NCBI GenBank assembly: GCA_035541455.1
Contig: DATKNH010000112.1
Span: 1-60,009 of the forward strand
Reading direction: 5' to 3'
DNA from: Syntrophorhabdales bacterium
GTDB taxonomy: Bacteria > Desulfobacterota > Syntrophorhabdia > Syntrophorhabdales > WCHB1-27
DNA length: 60,009 nucleotides
The position numbers and the translations under genes are program-made. The notes under the pieces were generated by a model. The model did not search any database. It was given only the letters and a program-made list of their open reading frames with translations, and was not told where the DNA came from. Positions 16,880 to 25,125 of the stretch are shown one piece after another (within the stretch, counting starts at the first letter, position 1; each line of letters begins with the position of its first letter).

Positions 16880-18073
16880 TCAATTCCGGACCGCGAATGC
16901 CCTGCCGAAGGTATCAGTTGCTTTCAATGCGTTAAAGATCTCCCGGTCGTCATAGAATCGGCCATCTTTGTCACGCTCCCTGCGCGCCCCTGCCATGGAC
17001 TGAATGAGCAAACTTTTCGACGCAGCGTCAGCCACCTTCGCGAGAGCTTCGTCGCTGGCGTCACTCAGGCCCAGCTCTTCAAAGGTGGTCGGCAATCCAA
17101 CTGACCTGCAGAACTCAAAAATATTTTCCAGAAATTGAGGGCTTCTTCCCTCGAGCATGAGCTGCACCAACGTGCCAAACCCCGACTGCTCGCCGTGAAA
17201 GGGATGGCGCTCGAAAGATTCCGGGATATGGTCAAAGCCATGCGCCACTGCATGAGCCGCGGACAAACCGCAGTTCTCAAACCCGAGACCGCTCAAAAGG
17301 ACGGTCGCTTCGACCACAGCCTCGACGCCTGGTCCGGGTATGCCGGTCTCGACCTCTTTTTTGGCCTGGAGGCCAAACTCGAGGAGGATATCGAGGCAAA
17401 GTTTCGCCAGCGCTCTGCCGGTAATCGTACTCAACGCGCGCGTACCTATGGACGGACTGGCGGTCCTGTAATTCATGTCAGCTTCGAAGTGTGTATTGAG
17501 CGCATCTCCCATGCCGGCGACAAAGAGGCGGATGGGCGATTTGGCGATCACAGCCGTATCCACAAAGACCATAGTGGGGTTGACCGGGAATTTGAGGAGA
17601 GCTTCCACAGTGCCTTTGTCAGAATAGACGAGCGCGGAAGCCGATGTTGAGCCGTCAGTGGCCGCGACAGTGGGAACGTTGATGCAGGCAACACCGGCTC
17701 CGAACCTGGGTATGAATTCAGGCGGAACTTTCTGCACGTTTGTCGCAGGCCCCGTGGCAGCGGCACGGCCGGTGTCGATGGTCTTTCCTCCTCCGCAATT
17801 CATGATCGCGTCATGACCTCCCGCGACGCATGCATTCTTTACCCGTTCGATCTCCGCGAAATTACATTGACCGTTGAATTGGGTGAGGGCATACCTGATC
17901 TTTTTCTCCCGGAGCGGTTTGGCGAGCACGGGTTCCACTATCTTTCTTGCGCTCGGTGAAGCCAGGATCAACGGATTCTTAATGCCGAGCATTTCCAGCT
18001 GTTCGCCCATCTCCAGCAGGGCACCGGGGCCTTGCACGTATCTGAGGGGACTTCTCAAAACCTTGAGCGCCAT
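16880..18073 (-). CDS. Iron/zinc-dependent alcohol dehydrogenase family, glycerol dehydrogenase-like
   Basis: 397 residues from the ATG at 18073, with GGGAGG 8 nt upstream. It has the Fe-ADH/GldA pattern: GGGKTIDTGRAAA nucleotide loop, PTVAATDGSTSAS, GMGDALNTHFEA (metal Asp), AAHAVAHGF and HPFHGEQSGFGT (metal His residues). Such enzymes interconvert alcohols or polyols with ketones using NAD+. It is the last gene of the molybdenum-hydroxylase operon, 76 bp after a MoaD-like gene. The inferred role is a dehydrogenase step on the same substrate as the Mo enzyme; which alcohol is unknown. Confidence 0.88.
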   Translation of the reverse strand: MALKVLRSPLRYVQGPGALLEMGEQLEMLGIKNPLILASPSARKIVEPVLAKPLREKKIRYALTQFNGQCNFAEIERVKNACVAGGHDAIMNCGGGKTIDTGRAAATGPATNVQKVPPEFIPRFGAGVACINVPTVAATDGSTSASALVYSDKGTVEALLKFPVNPTMVFVDTAVIAKSPIRLFVAGMGDALNTHFEADMNYRTASPSIGTRALSTITGRALAKLCLDILLEFGLQAKKEVETGIPGPGVEAVVEATVLLSGLGFENCGLSAAHAVAHGFDHIPESFERHPFHGEQSGFGTLVQLMLEGRSPQFLENIFEFCRSVGLPTTFEELGLSDASDEALAKVADAASKSLLIQSMAGARRERDKDGRFYDDREIFNALKATDTFGRAFAVRN

Positions 18074-18149
18074 TATGTAAACCTCCCAATTTTTGCGGTG
18101 GATGATGACAGGCACGGACGGTCCGCCCGAGCGCAGCCGTCTGTGTTCT

Positions 18150-18389
18150 CTACCCTCCTGAGAAAGGCGAATAGAGGGCGACCTCATCCCCGTCCTTGAG
18201 GTAATATGCAGACTCTATGGTTCGTCCGTTAACGGTTATGATGTAGTTCAAGCCCTCCGTCAACTTCAACTCCTCGACCAATTGCTGGACCGTTTTGCCC
18301 TCGTTCACTCTTTTTTTCAAGGAGAATCTGCCCTTCGCCTCTTGCGAATGATATGCAACATTCCCCCAAAGCTTAATTTCTATGTCCAC
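18150..18389 (-). CDS. MoaD/ThiS-family ubiquitin-like sulfur carrier protein
   Basis: 79 residues, GTG start with only a weak upstream site. The beta-grasp sequence ends in the signature Gly-Gly (YSPFSGG), the C-terminus that is thiocarboxylated to donate sulfur. In MoaD this sulfur builds the dithiolene of molybdopterin; in related proteins it feeds other sulfur pathways. Its position inside the molybdenum-hydroxylase operon favours a cofactor-supply role for that enzyme, which remains inference. Confidence 0.82.
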   Translation of the reverse strand: MDIEIKLWGNVAYHSQEAKGRFSLKKRVNEGKTVQQLVEELKLTEGLNYIITVNGRTIESAYYLKDGDEVALYSPFSGG

Positions 18390-18460
18390 GTTACTTTTTC
18401 ATGCGCCAGCGTCAGCACGGTACGCGGCGAACCGACAGACTTTTCTTCTACATGTGCTGG

Positions 18461-18588
18461 TGTCAATTTGTATTCAAGATGGAGACCGGGGCGACCCGAG
18501 GCCTGGGCTATGCAGGCGTACCTCGCGATACGTCCAAGTAGAACAGGCCGAAGGGCAATGAAGGTGTACGCTTGAAGACAAATTGACA
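18461..18588. repeat. Inverted-repeat element, copy 1 (related to the copy at 39954)
   Basis: A 128-bp segment is bounded by 18-bp inverted repeats (TGTCAATTTGTATTCAAG at 18461-18478 and its complement at 18571-18588, one mismatch). Its ends match the second copy at 14 of 18 positions, and the interiors share GGCGACC, an AGGCGTAC block and a GGC...GAAG.TGTA block. It sits directly after the stop codon of the FAD-binding subunit gene, inside the operon. It has no transposase and looks like a MITE-like or structured-RNA intergenic repeat. Confidence 0.72.
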
Positions 18589-19557
18589 TTAGATGCAGCC
18601 GAGGATGGCGCGTTTAACCATCGTCTTCGCTATCTGCACCATATAGCCATTGTACGGCATGGGTTTTGCCCCTGAGACCGCCGCTGCCCCTGCGGCTTCC
18701 GCGCTGGTATCGCTTATCTCTTTTCCCGTGATCGCTTCCTCAGCCGCTCTCGCCCGAATCGGGATAACGTAGACGGCATTGAGACAGATCCGCGCGGCTG
18801 TGACTTTCTTTTCTGAGACCGCTGCCATCGCCGCGCAATTCACGATAGGGAAGTCGATGGCCTTGCGAAGCGCAAACTTGATGAATGCGCTTTTTCCGAA
18901 AGGCCTGGGTATTACTACTTCCGTGACAATCTCGTCATCATGGAGAACGGTTGTCCTGGTCACATCCACTTGAAAGAAATCTTCTGCTTTGATCACGCGA
19001 TGCGATGTCTGCAGTGAGGCATCCAGCGCAATCAATGCAGGGGCTGTATCGCTGGGATGGACCGCGTAGCAGCCTCCTTCGACGCTGCCGCCGAAGATGG
19101 AGTGATAGCGGTTATCACCATCGATGGCATAGCACTTCCCACCTCCTTTTCTGAGGCAGGGGAAGCGGTTATTCTGATTGCGGTAATACCAGCATCGTAT
19201 ATCCTGGCAGATGTTGCCGCCGATAGTCCCCATCTCTCTCAGGTGGGTAGAAGCGGTTCTACGGGCTGCCTCTGCCAGGGCCGGGAACAGGTCGCGTACC
19301 CTCCTGTCAGTGGCGATATCCTCCAGTCGCGTCAGTGCGCCTATACGAAGAGCGCCACCCTCTTCTTCGATAAAATCGAGACCGGCTATGGTTTTGATAT
19401 TGACCAGGGCCTCAGGGTAAGAGGGCAGAATCTCGTCTTTCATTTTGCCGAGAAGATCTGTGCCGCCTGCAATCACGGCTGCTCTTTTGCCGTAGCGCTG
19501 CAAAACGGCGACTGCCTCATCCACGCTCCTCGCGTTGACGTGCGCAAAGTTCTTCAT
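18589..19557 (-). CDS. FAD-binding subunit of a molybdenum hydroxylase (CoxM/HcrB-like, Cys-rich)
   Basis: 322 residues. It binds FAD through AGGTDLLGKMK near the N-terminus and TIGGNICQD, as in CoxM and xanthine dehydrogenase middle domains. A Cys-rich insertion (RCWYYRNQ...PCLRKGGGKC...GGCYAVHPSDTAPAL) places four cysteines with spacing x11, x7 and x20. In the 4-hydroxybenzoyl-CoA reductase beta subunit the equivalent cysteines hold an extra [4Fe-4S] cluster (spacing x15, x7, x8). A fourth cluster would widen the redox span of the complex. It starts 10 bp after the Mo-subunit gene, with GAGGGGAAGAAC before the ATG. Confidence 0.9.
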   Translation of the reverse strand: MKNFAHVNARSVDEAVAVLQRYGKRAAVIAGGTDLLGKMKDEILPSYPEALVNIKTIAGLDFIEEEGGALRIGALTRLEDIATDRRVRDLFPALAEAARRTASTHLREMGTIGGNICQDIRCWYYRNQNNRFPCLRKGGGKCYAIDGDNRYHSIFGGSVEGGCYAVHPSDTAPALIALDASLQTSHRVIKAEDFFQVDVTRTTVLHDDEIVTEVVIPRPFGKSAFIKFALRKAIDFPIVNCAAMAAVSEKKVTAARICLNAVYVIPIRARAAEEAITGKEISDTSAEAAGAAAVSGAKPMPYNGYMVQIAKTMVKRAILGCI

Positions 19558-19567
19558 GTTCTTCCCC

Positions 19568-22006
19568 TCATATCTTGCCCAGGGCTCTCAGTACCCTGTC
19601 CGGAGTAGCAGGCAGGTCGACCCAGGCACCGACGGCGTTGTGCACAGCCGCGTAGAAAGCCGCCGGCACCACGGTGGCAACGTCTTCGCCGATGCCCACA
19701 GAGCCATACGGGCCGTAGCCCATTCCCGTCTCAATGACAATCGTGTCGATGGGCCCGCAGTCAAGCATGGTGTTGATCTTGTAGTCGATGAGGTTGCCAT
19801 TCAACACCACACCCGTCGCAGGGCAGTAGATCGTGTCCTCTGTGCGTGACCGGCTCACGCCCATCACAGAACCGCCGTACTGCTGGCCTTCTACTGCATC
19901 AGGATTGACAGCCTTGCCCACGTCATTCGCGTTCGCAACCCTGGTCACTTCTATCTCTCCTGTCTCAGGATCAACCTCGACCTCAACAAAATGCGCCTGC
20001 CTGACAAATATTGGTCTTGGCCCCGGCGTTCCCATGAAAGCGCCCTGCTGATTCTGCCATCCCCACGCAAAGAGCGGCTCGGTGGAGCCAATGTCCATCT
20101 TGCCCATGAAAAAAGCGGGACGGACCAGCTCCGCCATGGTCATCTTCCGGGACGGGTCTTTCTTCACATAAACGACGCTCTTCTTGATATCCAGGTCCTC
20201 AGGTTTACAATCGGGAAAAGGCGGGTAATAGCCCATATCGGCCCGCTCCGGCACTCTGGGTGTCGTGGCGATCTGAAGGATCTTCTGTTTGAGCTGCCTC
20301 GCCGCATTCCGGATGGCATAGCCATTGACCGTCAGATTGGTGGACGAATCGGGAGTCATCGTTGTGAAGCCGGCTTCTTCAAACTGTCGGTAGTGCACAT
20401 CTTCGTAGCGAAACCCCAGCTCGTCCGCAGCAATCTGACAATAGGCTGTTTCAGCAGCACACCCGTTGTCACAGCGCTGGGCGAGAATGCGAGCCGACCC
20501 ATCATCCCGTTCTATCCTCATCCCTATGGCTCCGGCGCCGGCCGAATCACTCCATTCGTGCGTAAACGTGAAACCTATGCCGTGGAGCCTGCCATTAGGG
20601 AGTTTCTTCTTTCCCGGCAGGTGCCATTTTTTCTCCCACTGGATCGCCTTCTTCCCCGCCTCGATGCACTCTGCGAGGCTGTCTCTGTTTTTAAAGCCAT
20701 GGGCCCGCTTCACATCGGCGAGTTCGGCCATGGGGCGTCCCTCGGCACCATCGTTCCGGAACGCCACGATCGTCGGATCCATTTCGAGGGCCTCGGCTAC
20801 GTGGCTCAACACAGCGCCCAGACAGAGGGCGTTCATATTCTGCTCGCATCTGAAGGCAGATCCCGGCATGATGTTGAGCACCGCGCCATTTGATTCCTGC
20901 AGCAGATGCTGCACCCTGGTGTTTTCCACGAAATGGCCCAGATGCGCAAATCCTTTTCTGCCGAACCATGATGTTGCGGCAACCGCGCATATTGTCCCGT
21001 CGTTTTTAAAGCCGACCTTCACCTGGTACCGGGCATTATCCATGCCGGCACCGCAAAAGTCTTCTCTTCTTGTGAACTGCCATTTGACAGGCTTTCCCGT
21101 TCTCCTCGAGAGAATGCCGGCGATGATGTTCGGCTGCATATTGAGCGCCATCTGCGACCAACCGCCGAAGCTTCCACCCTGGAACAGACAATGGAGCGTT
21201 ACCTGGCTGACCGGCAACTTAAAATAGTGAGCTATCTGACGCTTCGAGAGATGAGGACGTTGATGCTTGAGCCACAGCTCGGGGTACTCCCCGTTCCACC
21301 TGAACAGGCCATTCGGCCGCTCCGGGCCGACCCAGTTTTCCTTCTCTTTTCTCATCCTCCATTCGATGATTCTGTCAGCTTCTTTGAATCCTGCATCGGG
21401 GTTACCCCATATCATGGTGGCCTGCCGCTGCTGCGCAGGGAGGACAAAGTTTCCATCGGGCCATGATTCAGGGTTGCTCAACGGGGCTCCCTGTTTCAGC
21501 GCCTCTTCCTGATCCAGATTAAAAGGGCGTTCTTCCCAGTCGATCTCCACCAGCTTCAGTGCTTCGTTTGCGATATCCTCCGTATCGGCCGCAACGGCAA
21601 CACCCATGGGCATGCCCTGCCAGTAGCCGACCCGGTTGAGTACGGGTTCGTGCCCTTCGGTTCCTCCTCCGAAATGACCGCTTACATCCGCCCTCTCCGG
21701 CAGCTCCGGATCATCATACCTGAGGAGAGCTCTTACGCCTTTCAATCCTGCTGCCTTGTCTGTATCCATGCGCTTTATGCGGGCATGAGGATAGGGGCAG
21801 GTAAGAATGCGCAACCACAATTGGCCCGGCAGGCGCACATCCGCCGTGTAGAGAGCATAGCCCGTCGCCTTCTCGTAGCCGTCTTTTCGCCGGATACCGC
21901 GTCGGCCGATCGCCTCATACTCTTTCAGGGGGTGCTTGTCGGCCCTCAGCGCGTGCTCAGGCGCTATGATTCTTTCCTTGTCATTTCTGCGCGGCTTACT
22001 TTTCAT
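19568..22006 (-). CDS. Molybdopterin-binding catalytic subunit of a molybdenum hydroxylase (CoxL/HcrA-like)
   Basis: About 812 residues from the ATG at 22006, which overlaps the end of the [2Fe-2S] subunit gene (ATGAAAAGTAA), indicating translational coupling. It has the aldehyde oxidase/xanthine dehydrogenase domain order: an a/b hammerhead opening (ATGYALYTADVRLPG), the Mo-cofactor loop FQGGSFGGWSQM, a substrate-channel segment, and the C-terminal GIGE catalytic glutamate followed by DLPATPDRVLRAL. It hydroxylates or dehydroxylates an aromatic, N-heteroaromatic or CoA-activated carbonyl compound. The actual substrate cannot be deduced. It is a central member of the 16.9-24.9 kb operon. Confidence 0.93.
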   Translation of the reverse strand: MKSKPRRNDKERIIAPEHALRADKHPLKEYEAIGRRGIRRKDGYEKATGYALYTADVRLPGQLWLRILTCPYPHARIKRMDTDKAAGLKGVRALLRYDDPELPERADVSGHFGGGTEGHEPVLNRVGYWQGMPMGVAVAADTEDIANEALKLVEIDWEERPFNLDQEEALKQGAPLSNPESWPDGNFVLPAQQRQATMIWGNPDAGFKEADRIIEWRMRKEKENWVGPERPNGLFRWNGEYPELWLKHQRPHLSKRQIAHYFKLPVSQVTLHCLFQGGSFGGWSQMALNMQPNIIAGILSRRTGKPVKWQFTRREDFCGAGMDNARYQVKVGFKNDGTICAVAATSWFGRKGFAHLGHFVENTRVQHLLQESNGAVLNIMPGSAFRCEQNMNALCLGAVLSHVAEALEMDPTIVAFRNDGAEGRPMAELADVKRAHGFKNRDSLAECIEAGKKAIQWEKKWHLPGKKKLPNGRLHGIGFTFTHEWSDSAGAGAIGMRIERDDGSARILAQRCDNGCAAETAYCQIAADELGFRYEDVHYRQFEEAGFTTMTPDSSTNLTVNGYAIRNAARQLKQKILQIATTPRVPERADMGYYPPFPDCKPEDLDIKKSVVYVKKDPSRKMTMAELVRPAFFMGKMDIGSTEPLFAWGWQNQQGAFMGTPGPRPIFVRQAHFVEVEVDPETGEIEVTRVANANDVGKAVNPDAVEGQQYGGSVMGVSRSRTEDTIYCPATGVVLNGNLIDYKINTMLDCGPIDTIVIETGMGYGPYGSVGIGEDVATVVPAAFYAAVHNAVGAWVDLPATPDRVLRALGKI

Positions 22007-22592
22007 GGACCGCACCATCCGCCCTGCGGCTCTCCCGCAGGAGCTCCGCCGCTTCAGCGACGGCTTTCGGGTGCTGCGGATACGTGCCGCAACGGCACAG
22101 ATTGCCGGAAAGAGCCTCCCGTATCTCATCCTCAGTCGGATCAGGATTTCTGTCCAGCAGCGCTTTTGCAGTGACCACAAATCCGGGCGTGCAGTAACCA
22201 CACTGCATGCAGTGATGCTTGACATACGTCTCGATGAGAGGGTGCTTCGCAGCCGCAATACCTTCGGCAGTTTCCACGCTCGCGCCATCGCACTCTATTG
22301 CCAGTGTCATACAGGAGAGCACGGGCCTTCCATTCATGATCACCGTGCATGAGCCGCACGCGCCTCGGTCGCAGAACATCTTCACCCCGGTCAGTCCCAG
22401 CGTATCGTGAATCACCGAATAGAGGGTCACATTAGGCTCTACGCTAAGCTCGTACTTTGCGCCATTGACGTTGAGGCCGATCAGTCCTTCGGGTCGGGGC
22501 AATGGCTCTGCGCCATGGCCGGTGACAATATGGGACTTCAGTTCATCGACGGTCTCGAAGCCCGTTCGGCAATAGGGACAAATGAATTGCAT
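21996..22592 (-). CDS. [2Fe-2S] subunit of a molybdenum hydroxylase with an N-terminal C2H2 zinc finger
   Basis: 198 residues. Residues 1-32 form a classic C-x2-C-x12-H-x4-H finger (CPYCRTGF...HIVTGH). The rest is a standard CoxS/HcrC ferredoxin: the plant-type cluster at CDRGACGSCTVIMNGRPVLSC, then the second cluster in the four-helix part (CMQCGYCTPGFV...GNLCRCGTYP). Canonical subunits are about 155-165 residues, so the finger is an addition of about 35. AGGAGG precedes the ATG. The extra finger could bind DNA/RNA or a partner protein, or stabilise the complex; this is unknown. Confidence 0.9.
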   Translation of the reverse strand: MQFICPYCRTGFETVDELKSHIVTGHGAEPLPRPEGLIGLNVNGAKYELSVEPNVTLYSVIHDTLGLTGVKMFCDRGACGSCTVIMNGRPVLSCMTLAIECDGASVETAEGIAAAKHPLIETYVKHHCMQCGYCTPGFVVTAKALLDRNPDPTEDEIREALSGNLCRCGTYPQHPKAVAEAAELLRESRRADGAVHEK

Positions 22593-22600
22593 ACCTCCTC

Positions 22601-23812
22601 CTATCTCAGGCGGCGCAGAAAGATCGATTGTTTTATACGCGTCTCATAATCGTTCCTGAAGTACTTCAGGGTGTCGAGCACCGGAACGGGGGCTGCCTGT
22701 CCGAGGCCGCACAGCGACGAATCCATCATCACTGCGGAGAGTTCCTCCAGTGTGTTGATATCTTCCTCGACTCCATCGCCATTCTTGAGTCTCTTCAGAA
22801 CCTCGAGCATCACCCCCGTACCTTCACGACAGGGCGTGCATTCGCCACAAGACTCATCGTTCAGGAACTCCATGCTGCGATAGACAAAATCGATTACATC
22901 TCTGGTGCGGTTTAAAACGGTGACCGCACCCGAGCCCAGGACGGTCTCGTATGAAAGAGGTGTAGTCGTCATCGAACCCGGGACGATGCCGCCGGTAGCG
23001 CCACCGATCTGCACCAGTTTCACATCTTCAGCGCCGGCAAGCGCCAGCAGGTCGGAAAGCGTGCTCCCCAGCGCAAGCTCATACACGCCAGGCCGCTTCA
23101 CATCGCCACTCACTGAAAATACTTTTGTGCCTGTGCTCTGGGCAGTGCCTATATTGGAAAACCATGCAGCACCCCTCATGATAATACGGGGAATATTCAT
23201 CAGCGTCTCGACGTTGTTGACGATGGTCGGCTGACCGAACAGACCGCTTTCCGGCGGATAAGGAGGACGAAACCGGGCCTCTCCTCTTTTACCCTCGATG
23301 GAATTCATCAAGGCTGATTCTTCCCCGCATACGTAAGCGCCGGCGCCTTCACGTATCTCGATTGGAATATCAATAAGCCCTTCCACGGCTGCTTGGCCGA
23401 TAGCTTCTTTAAGACCGTCCAGAAGAAAACGGTACTCTCCGCGAACATAGACATACGCCTTGGCTGCCCCTATGGCGCAGGCAGCGATGGCCAGGCCCTC
23501 GAGAAAGGAGTAAGGATCGTGTTGGATGATGTAGCGATCTTTGAACGTCCCTACCTCACCCTCATCCGCATTGCAGATCACGAATTTCTCACTGCCCGAC
23601 GCTGCCCGAGCAGATTCCCATTTCACGCCGCAGGGAAAACCTGCCCCTCCTCTTCCCCTTAGCCCCGATGACTTGATCTCTGCAATGACCGCGGCGGGTC
23701 CCATGTCGCGGGCCTTCTTGAGGGCCAGATAGCCGCCTCTCTGCAGGTACGTCTCTATGTTACGGGGGTCTATGGTTCCGCAGAGCTCCAGGACAATTCG
23801 CCTCTCCGGCAT
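22601..23812 (-). CDS. NADH-binding NuoF/HydB-like flavoprotein subunit
   Basis: 403 residues. Marks are the FMN/NADH site segments GLRGRGGAGFPCGVKWE, CNADEGEVGTFKDR, GAGAYVCGEESALMNSIEGK and the C-terminal [4Fe-4S] site ESCGECTPCREG...CGLGQAAP. Related NuoF, HydB and formate-dehydrogenase beta subunits oxidise NADH or reduce NAD+ through FMN and the cluster. The C-terminal ferredoxin tail of hydrogenase-associated HydB is absent. It lies between the NuoG/NuoE fusion and the Mo-hydroxylase subunits, with GGGAG 8 nt before its ATG. The inferred role is linking the Mo enzyme to the NAD pool. Confidence 0.92.
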   Translation of the reverse strand: MPERRIVLELCGTIDPRNIETYLQRGGYLALKKARDMGPAAVIAEIKSSGLRGRGGAGFPCGVKWESARAASGSEKFVICNADEGEVGTFKDRYIIQHDPYSFLEGLAIAACAIGAAKAYVYVRGEYRFLLDGLKEAIGQAAVEGLIDIPIEIREGAGAYVCGEESALMNSIEGKRGEARFRPPYPPESGLFGQPTIVNNVETLMNIPRIIMRGAAWFSNIGTAQSTGTKVFSVSGDVKRPGVYELALGSTLSDLLALAGAEDVKLVQIGGATGGIVPGSMTTTPLSYETVLGSGAVTVLNRTRDVIDFVYRSMEFLNDESCGECTPCREGTGVMLEVLKRLKNGDGVEEDINTLEELSAVMMDSSLCGLGQAAPVPVLDTLKYFRNDYETRIKQSIFLRRLR

Positions 23813-23824
23813 AATACAATCTCC

Positions 23825-24937
23825 CTATGCTTCCCGATGCTGCTTCAGTATGCCGGCGATCTTCTCCGGCGTGAGGTTACCGTGCACTGTCTCGTCTATC
23901 AGCATGGCCGGCGCCTTATCGCAGGCACCAATGCAATTTGTCAGTTCGAAAGAGAAGCATCCGTCGACCGTTGTCTCGCCCGGTCCTATGCCGATTGCAT
24001 TCTTCACGCTCTCGATGATCACGGGCGCTTCCTTGAGGTAGCACGGCAGACTTCTGCATATCCTGATCACGTGCTTTCCCAGCGGCTTTCTCGCGATGAA
24101 GGAGTAAAAAGTTGCAACGCCGTAAACCTCACTCAGGGGAACGTTAAGCTCGGCCGCAATCTCCGCCATCGAATCCTCCGAGACGTAGCCGGCGCTACCC
24201 TGGCTCTCCTTGAGCAGGTCAAGGAGCTTTGCCCTGGTTCCATTAACCGAGAAACAGCTGGCGGAAGGTTTTGCTTTGAGCTTCTCTTTTGGCCTCTTAA
24301 CGCCTTCGGGCCACATCAGTGCATTGGTCGGGCAGTACTCTATGCATATGCCGCAATCCCTGCATACTTCCTTGTCGAGAGTCACATCGCAGTCGACGAC
24401 GACCTTTGAATGAGAACCGCGGTACGCCATGCTGTAGATTCTTTGGCAAGCCACCTCATCGCAGGCTCTTATACACTTGCGGCAAAGAATACATTTGGAC
24501 ATGTCCCTGTACACGTAAGGATTCTGCTCTTCAGCTGCATAGAGGCGCGGTTTCTTGACGTGAAAGCGGGGAGGACCCGCCTCCAGGTCGGAAGCAAGCT
24601 TGTGCAGGCCGCATTCCCTCGCCTCCAGATCTGTGACACACGTGCCCGTATGTCCGGCAAGAAGAAGCTCTACCGTTGCCAGGCGAGCGTTGCGCACCCT
24701 GGCGGAATTTGTTGTGACGATCATGCCGTCTGCAACAGGCGTGTGACAGGAGCCGACCAGGGCGCGGGAGCCTTCGACCTCTACGACGCAGATGCGGCAG
24801 TTACCGGAGGGCTTGATCCCCTCCTGATGGCAGAGTCTTGGAATGCTTATGCCTGCAGACTCCGCGGCCTCAAGAATCGTGGTGCCCTCAGGCGCGCTCA
24901 CTTTCACGCCGTCAACCGTGATATGCAGATCGTTCAT
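23825..24937 (-). CDS. Fused NuoG N-terminal ferredoxin/iron-sulfur domain and NuoE-like thioredoxin domain
   Basis: 370 residues from the ATG at 24937, which has GAGG 6 nt upstream; a start at 24955 is less supported. Domains in order: plant-type [2Fe-2S] (CHQEG...GNCRICVVEV...GSC, 1-85), a His/Cys motif (GHTGTCVTDLEARECGLHKLA), two [4Fe-4S] ferredoxin motifs (CILCRKCIRAC and CRDCGICIEYCPT, about 145-215), then a NuoE/HoxE thioredoxin-fold domain (about 225-370). Its [2Fe-2S] cysteines are CRSLPC and CIGAC. NuoE is normally a separate ~160-residue subunit. The gene is first in the operon, so it probably forms the NADH-entry module with the NuoF-like subunit. Confidence 0.9.
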   Translation of the reverse strand: MNDLHITVDGVKVSAPEGTTILEAAESAGISIPRLCHQEGIKPSGNCRICVVEVEGSRALVGSCHTPVADGMIVTTNSARVRNARLATVELLLAGHTGTCVTDLEARECGLHKLASDLEAGPPRFHVKKPRLYAAEEQNPYVYRDMSKCILCRKCIRACDEVACQRIYSMAYRGSHSKVVVDCDVTLDKEVCRDCGICIEYCPTNALMWPEGVKRPKEKLKAKPSASCFSVNGTRAKLLDLLKESQGSAGYVSEDSMAEIAAELNVPLSEVYGVATFYSFIARKPLGKHVIRICRSLPCYLKEAPVIIESVKNAIGIGPGETTVDGCFSFELTNCIGACDKAPAMLIDETVHGNLTPEKIAGILKQHREA

Positions 24938-25125
24938 TCTCTGCCTCGCTTTCATTCAGCCAGGGAAGGCGTTTTGCTTTGCCCATGCATCCTCGGGGAA
25001 ACCCGGCTTCGACTCGCGAAACGATCTCGCTTTACTATAAACCAAGTGCAGAAATTTTACCCGAAGACAAAACGGTTTGCACGAGGGTATTCTTGTCATG
25101 CCACTGATAGGAGTTGCCGAAGCGG

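Noticed and set aside
18380-18589. 69-codon frame crossing the inverted-repeat element
   Set aside because: It is formed by the repeat element sequence and its flank; no start support.
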